A stretch of DNA of 64,000 nucleotides from Bog-950 sp044228435 (GTDB lineage Bacteria > Bacteroidota > Bacteroidia > Chitinophagales > LD1). Positions within the stretch are counted from its first letter, which is position 1. Each line of letters opens with the position of its first letter. A program made the position numbers and the translations under genes. Below are positions 62,037 to 64,000 of this stretch, one piece after another. The stretch lies in contig JBGAUW010000002.1 in the NCBI GenBank assembly GCA_044228435.1, forward strand, positions 124,001 to 188,000, in the 5' to 3' direction. The notes under the pieces were generated by a model, which saw only the letters and a list, made by a program, of their open reading frames with translations, did no database searches and was not told the DNA's origin.

Positions 62037-64000
62037 ATGAAAAAAATCTGCACCCTTGCTTTTATAGCGCTTTGCCAACTTTCGGCTTTTGCCGCCACAG
62101 GCGATACTACTATAGTAGTGGCCCACAGCCTTTCTAACCTGGCTTCTCCCCCATCCAACGATGATGAATGGGTGGTTTTTCCCAATACAGCGGTAAACTA
62201 CCAAAAGGTGTTTATGAAATTTACTCTGGGTTGCGGAACGCCTAACTGTTCGGGCTGGGATTATACGGTAAATGCATCGTTGGGTAAAAAAGATGGCACC
62301 CTCGATTCATCAATTGTTGCTATCGATACTTTAACCCTCGATACCACCTGGAGTTTTTCAGATCACGTTAATTTTACAGAAGTGGGCCGTTTAATAACCC
62401 CTTATGGCACCTACATGGCCAACGGTAGCAACGGATTTAACAACAGCTGGACGCACCCTTATTATTATGAATTGACCGATTACGCCGCCTTACTAAAAGA
62501 TTCGGTAAATGTACGCGTGCATTATGATGGCTGGTCGGATGCGTTTAGCGCCCGTATTGAATTTATTTTTGTTGAAGGGCCACCCACGCGAACGGTTCAA
62601 AATGTGCAGCAAATTTACAACACCTACGTGGGCTATGCCAACAGCACCGATTTTGAAAATGGAACCCCGGCAAAAACTTTCGCAATCAATCCAAATGTTA
62701 CTTCGGCCAAAGTGAATGTGATTATGACGGGGCATGGCTCGCAGGGCGAATTCGACCCGCATTATTTTCATGTTAAAATAAACGGTGCCGAAATTTACCA
62801 GCATATATTATGGAAAGATGATTGCGATTATAACCCCGTAGCACCACAAGGAGGCACCTGGATTTTTGCACGGGCCAATTGGTGCCCCGGCGAAAAAGTG
62901 CCGATGTACGAAGTAGATATAACCCCGTACATTACCCCCGGCCAAAACGTAACGGTAGATTTGGATTTTGATGATTTTACCATTCAAAATGGCGAAACGG
63001 CTGGCTACGGTCTATCGGCTCACTTGATTACCTACACCTCGCAGCAAAATAACGATGTAATGATGGAGGAGATTATTGCCCCTAACAGCGATAAACCCTA
63101 CCTGCACTGGAACCCCATTTGCACCCAGCCTAAGGTTAAAATTAAAAACACCGGCAAACAGCCGCTTACCCATGCCGATATTAAGTATTGGGTAAAAGGC
63201 GGTAATTACTGGTATTACGAATGGACCGGTAACCTGCCACCGTTTGAATCGGAATTGGTTACCCTGCCCGCTTTTGACTGGAGCGGCATGGATAGCAGCA
63301 ACCAGTTTTATGCCGAGGTAAGCTGGCCTAATGGTGTGCCCGATGAGTATAGCTACAACAATAAGTTACAATCATCCTTTATTGCTACCCCCAAACTGGA
63401 TTCAGTATTTTATATAAACCTAAAAACCAACAACCGCCCCGAAGAGAACTGGTATTTGGTGCAGACAGAAACCGGCGATACCATAAGCGCTAAAACGTTT
63501 ACCGCTACCAATACCATCCACCGCGATACCCTGCGCCTGCAACCCGGTAGCTATAGTTTTGATTTGTACGATTACGATGCTAATAACTGGGGTTGCGGCG
63601 ATGGCCTTAAGTTTTTCCTAAACCAGCAAGACCCACCCTGCCCTACTAACTCAGCCTGCTACGAAACCACAGGGCTTATAAGCTTACGTAAATTAAATAA
63701 TACGCTTATTAAAAACTTTACCAGTGAGTTTGGCGCCAACATTCACTACGAATTTACAGTGGGCTATACACTGGGCAACAATCCACCCAAAACAGCGCCT
63801 ACCGAACCGGTACATACTACAGCAATTGAAGTGGTAGAAAATAATGTAGCCGATATGAATGTGTATCCTAACCCGGCTAACGACCAGTTTAGCATAGAAG
63901 TTAACCTGAGCAAACAAACTTCCGGTTTTATTACCATTACCGACGTAATGGGCCGCGAAGTTCGCCGCATTACCACCGATAACTCTACCCACAACCAGGT
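62037..64000 (+). CDS. PNGase F-like T9SS-secreted protein, 3' end outside window
   Basis: ATG at 62037 opens a frame that reaches the window end with no stop (about 654 residues seen). Signal peptide (cut after FAA, about 20), a PNGase F N-terminal-type domain (LGCGTPNCSGWDYTVNA), then the PNGase F C-terminal domain with IEFIFVEGPPTR, AEIYQHILWKDDCDYNPV and GTWIFARANWCPGEKV. PNGase F cleaves N-glycans from asparagine; these residues suggest the same fold, but catalytic equivalence is not proven. The end (MNVYPNPANDQFSIEV...) is the opening of a T9SS type A sorting domain, so the protein is probably secreted or surface-attached. It is separated from the adhesin gene by a terminator. Confidence 0.87.
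   Translation, partial: MKKICTLAFIALCQLSAFAATGDTTIVVAHSLSNLASPPSNDDEWVVFPNTAVNYQKVFMKFTLGCGTPNCSGWDYTVNASLGKKDGTLDSSIVAIDTLTLDTTWSFSDHVNFTEVGRLITPYGTYMANGSNGFNNSWTHPYYYELTDYAALLKDSVNVRVHYDGWSDAFSARIEFIFVEGPPTRTVQNVQQIYNTYVGYANSTDFENGTPAKTFAINPNVTSAKVNVIMTGHGSQGEFDPHYFHVKINGAEIYQHILWKDDCDYNPVAPQGGTWIFARANWCPGEKVPMYEVDITPYITPGQNVTVDLDFDDFTIQNGETAGYGLSAHLITYTSQQNNDVMMEEIIAPNSDKPYLHWNPICTQPKVKIKNTGKQPLTHADIKYWVKGGNYWYYEWTGNLPPFESELVTLPAFDWSGMDSSNQFYAEVSWPNGVPDEYSYNNKLQSSFIATPKLDSVFYINLKTNNRPEENWYLVQTETGDTISAKTFTATNTIHRDTLRLQPGSYSFDLYDYDANNWGCGDGLKFFLNQQDPPCPTNSACYETTGLISLRKLNNTLIKNFTSEFGANIHYEFTVGYTLGNNPPKTAPTEPVHTTAIEVVENNVADMNVYPNPANDQFSIEVNLSKQTSGFITITDVMGREVRRITTDNSTHNQ

Noticed and set aside
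1..64000. tRNA, rRNA, transposase, integrase or phage genes
   Set aside because: None could be supported by reading the sequence; the TIR and endonuclease-peptidase genes look transferred but have no adjacent mobility gene.

Overview
The window looks like a chromosomal piece of a Bacteroidota bacterium, probably from the Chitinophagales/Sphingobacteriales side. The evidence is eight or so secreted proteins with type IX secretion (T9SS) C-terminal sorting domains (seven type A-like, one type B), many small lipoproteins with a Cys lipobox, a fused SecDF, a TonB/BtuB system, a FjTAL-like tyrosine ammonia-lyase, and several promoters with the Bacteroidota -7 box TAnnTTTG. No rRNA, tRNA, CRISPR array, phage or transposase gene was seen.

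Layout. 1-5 kb: a partial lipoprotein, an HD-domain hydrolase, nuoF, and directly upstream of nuoF a TIR-domain protein of the Cap12/Pycsar-effector type, then small helical and CHRD-domain genes. 5-12.6 kb: a four-PAS histidine kinase, an LVIVD-repeat secreted protein and secDF. 12.6-18 kb: two related outer-membrane barrel genes, a 755-residue repetitive secreted protein and small secreted proteins. 18.2-19.5 kb: an AT-rich gene fusing a restriction-endonuclease-like domain to an ImmA/IrrE peptidase, frameshifted at a run of nine A. 19.5-23.6 kb: a phytoene-desaturase-like oxidoreductase, FabG and tyrosine ammonia-lyase, probably an arm of a flexirubin/aryl-polyene pigment locus. 23.7-36 kb: secreted proteins, a peroxiredoxin, a PLC/GDPD-like enzyme, a ThDP enzyme, an isochorismatase-like hydrolase, an orphan SecD periplasmic domain, a collagen-like tail-collar protein and an FGE-like protein. 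36-40.3 kb: rarA, a GreA/B-C-like protein, an RhlE-type helicase and a single-domain response regulator.

40.3-49.4 kb is the best-defined system: a cobalamin riboswitch on the minus strand followed by seven tightly packed genes (tandem-DUF4465 protein, conserved secreted protein, BtuB-like receptor, BtuG-like propeller lipoprotein, BtuF, BtuC, BtuD). Together they form a full vitamin B12 path from cell surface to cytoplasm, with the first two components exported by T9SS rather than as lipoproteins.

49.4-64 kb: a Cys-rich lipoprotein, two barrel-less carboxypeptidase-regulatory/plug proteins, a Lon N-terminal-domain protein, small membrane proteins, a PKD-containing secreted protein, yidC, a 1105-residue SprB-repeat adhesin, and a PNGase F-like secreted protein cut by the window end.

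The most unusual items are the TIR effector-like gene in the nuoF transcription unit, the frameshifted endonuclease-peptidase fusion, the T9SS-coupled B12 surface proteins, the stand-alone SecD P1 domain, the paired barrel-less plug proteins, and several families of intergenic inverted and direct repeats.
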